Positions 5,355 through 5,514 of a stretch of 5,514 bases of DNA are shown here, in pieces; position 1 is the stretch's first letter; each line of letters begins with the position of its first letter. The position numbers were made by a program, and so were the translations under genes. The stretch spans positions 1 through 5,514 of the forward strand of contig CAYXUS010000273.1 of NCBI GenBank assembly GCA_964468415.1, read 5' to 3'. The notes below the pieces were generated by a model, which was given only the letters and a program-made list of their open reading frames with translations, searched no databases and had not been told where the DNA came from. Source of the stretch: Caldithrix sp964468415 (GTDB lineage: Bacteria > Calditrichota > Calditrichia > Calditrichales > Calditrichaceae).

Positions 5355-5514
5355 AATCAGTGCCAATCTGTGCAGATCAGTGGCCTAAATTCGTAATTCG
5401 TAATTTTTGCCAGGGCATCCTACCGATAATTCCCTCCCGGGCGGGCAACCAACGCCTTTTTTCCTTTTTCATTTTTCATTTTTCATTCATCCTCAAGCCA
5501 AGCAACAACCTAAA
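5355..5514. other. Gene-free tail with short repeats
   Basis: No gene is supported on either strand. ATCAGTG is repeated at 5356-5362 and 5376-5382 around CAATCTGTGCAG. ATTCGTA is repeated in tandem (5389-5395, 5396-5402). TTTTCAT occurs three times in tandem (5466-5486). Between them, CCCTCCCGGGCGGG (in about 5432-5446) is an imperfect palindrome. Such heptamer tandems and CTGTG/CAGTG strings look like interspersed intergenic repeats rather than regulatory sites, but that cannot be tested here. Confidence 0.5.

Noticed and set aside
5356..5403. CRISPR-like array
   Set aside because: Repeats are only 7 nt, with two copies each and no spacers of regular length.

Overview
The window holds two divergent chromosomal genes for nitrogen metabolism and its control, followed by a complete IS110-family insertion sequence and a gene-free, repeat-rich tail. 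The two chromosomal genes are of medium GC content, while the IS is clearly AT-richer. A type III glutamine synthetase next to a NifA/NtrC-type sigma-54 activator, together with short AT-rich intergenic tandem repeats, suggests a Gram-negative bacterium of the FCB or Calditrichota type. That placement is an inference of low to moderate confidence, because nothing in the window fixes the taxon.

Layout. Positions 1-1603 (minus strand) carry the first 534 codons of glnN (glutamine synthetase III); its C-terminus lies beyond the left edge. The divergent intergenic region 1610-2045 contains a near-consensus sigma-54 promoter facing glnN (1663-1678). It also contains four copies of a 12-bp dyad, ACAAwwwTGTAG, arranged as two pairs with exactly 30 bp inside each pair and 180 bp between pairs. 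Positions 2046-3599 (plus strand) encode a GAF / AAA+ / Fis-HTH enhancer-binding protein. The simplest reading is a self-contained module: the activator binds the glnN-proximal pair to drive sigma-54 transcription of glnN, and the gene-proximal pair to control its own synthesis.

Positions 3600-3861 have no gene but contain a 131-bp nested inverted repeat (3698-3828) with a perfect 22-bp inner stem. Positions 3862-5233 form an IS110-family element of the IS1111 type (subterminal inverted repeats) with an intact DEDD/serine transposase at 3930-4997. A third copy of the end sequence overlaps the transposase ribosome-binding site and can pair with the left end, so it probably silences read-through translation. 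The 225-nt non-coding stretch between the transposase stop and the right inverted repeat folds into two bulged stem-loops, in the place where IS1111-type elements encode their bridge/seek RNA. Positions 5234-5514 show no gene; they contain a five-tract G-quadruplex motif and several short tandem repeats.

The most interesting items are the phased operator array between glnN and its presumed activator, and the RNA-level features of the IS (the ribosome-binding-site hairpin and the candidate bridge RNA).
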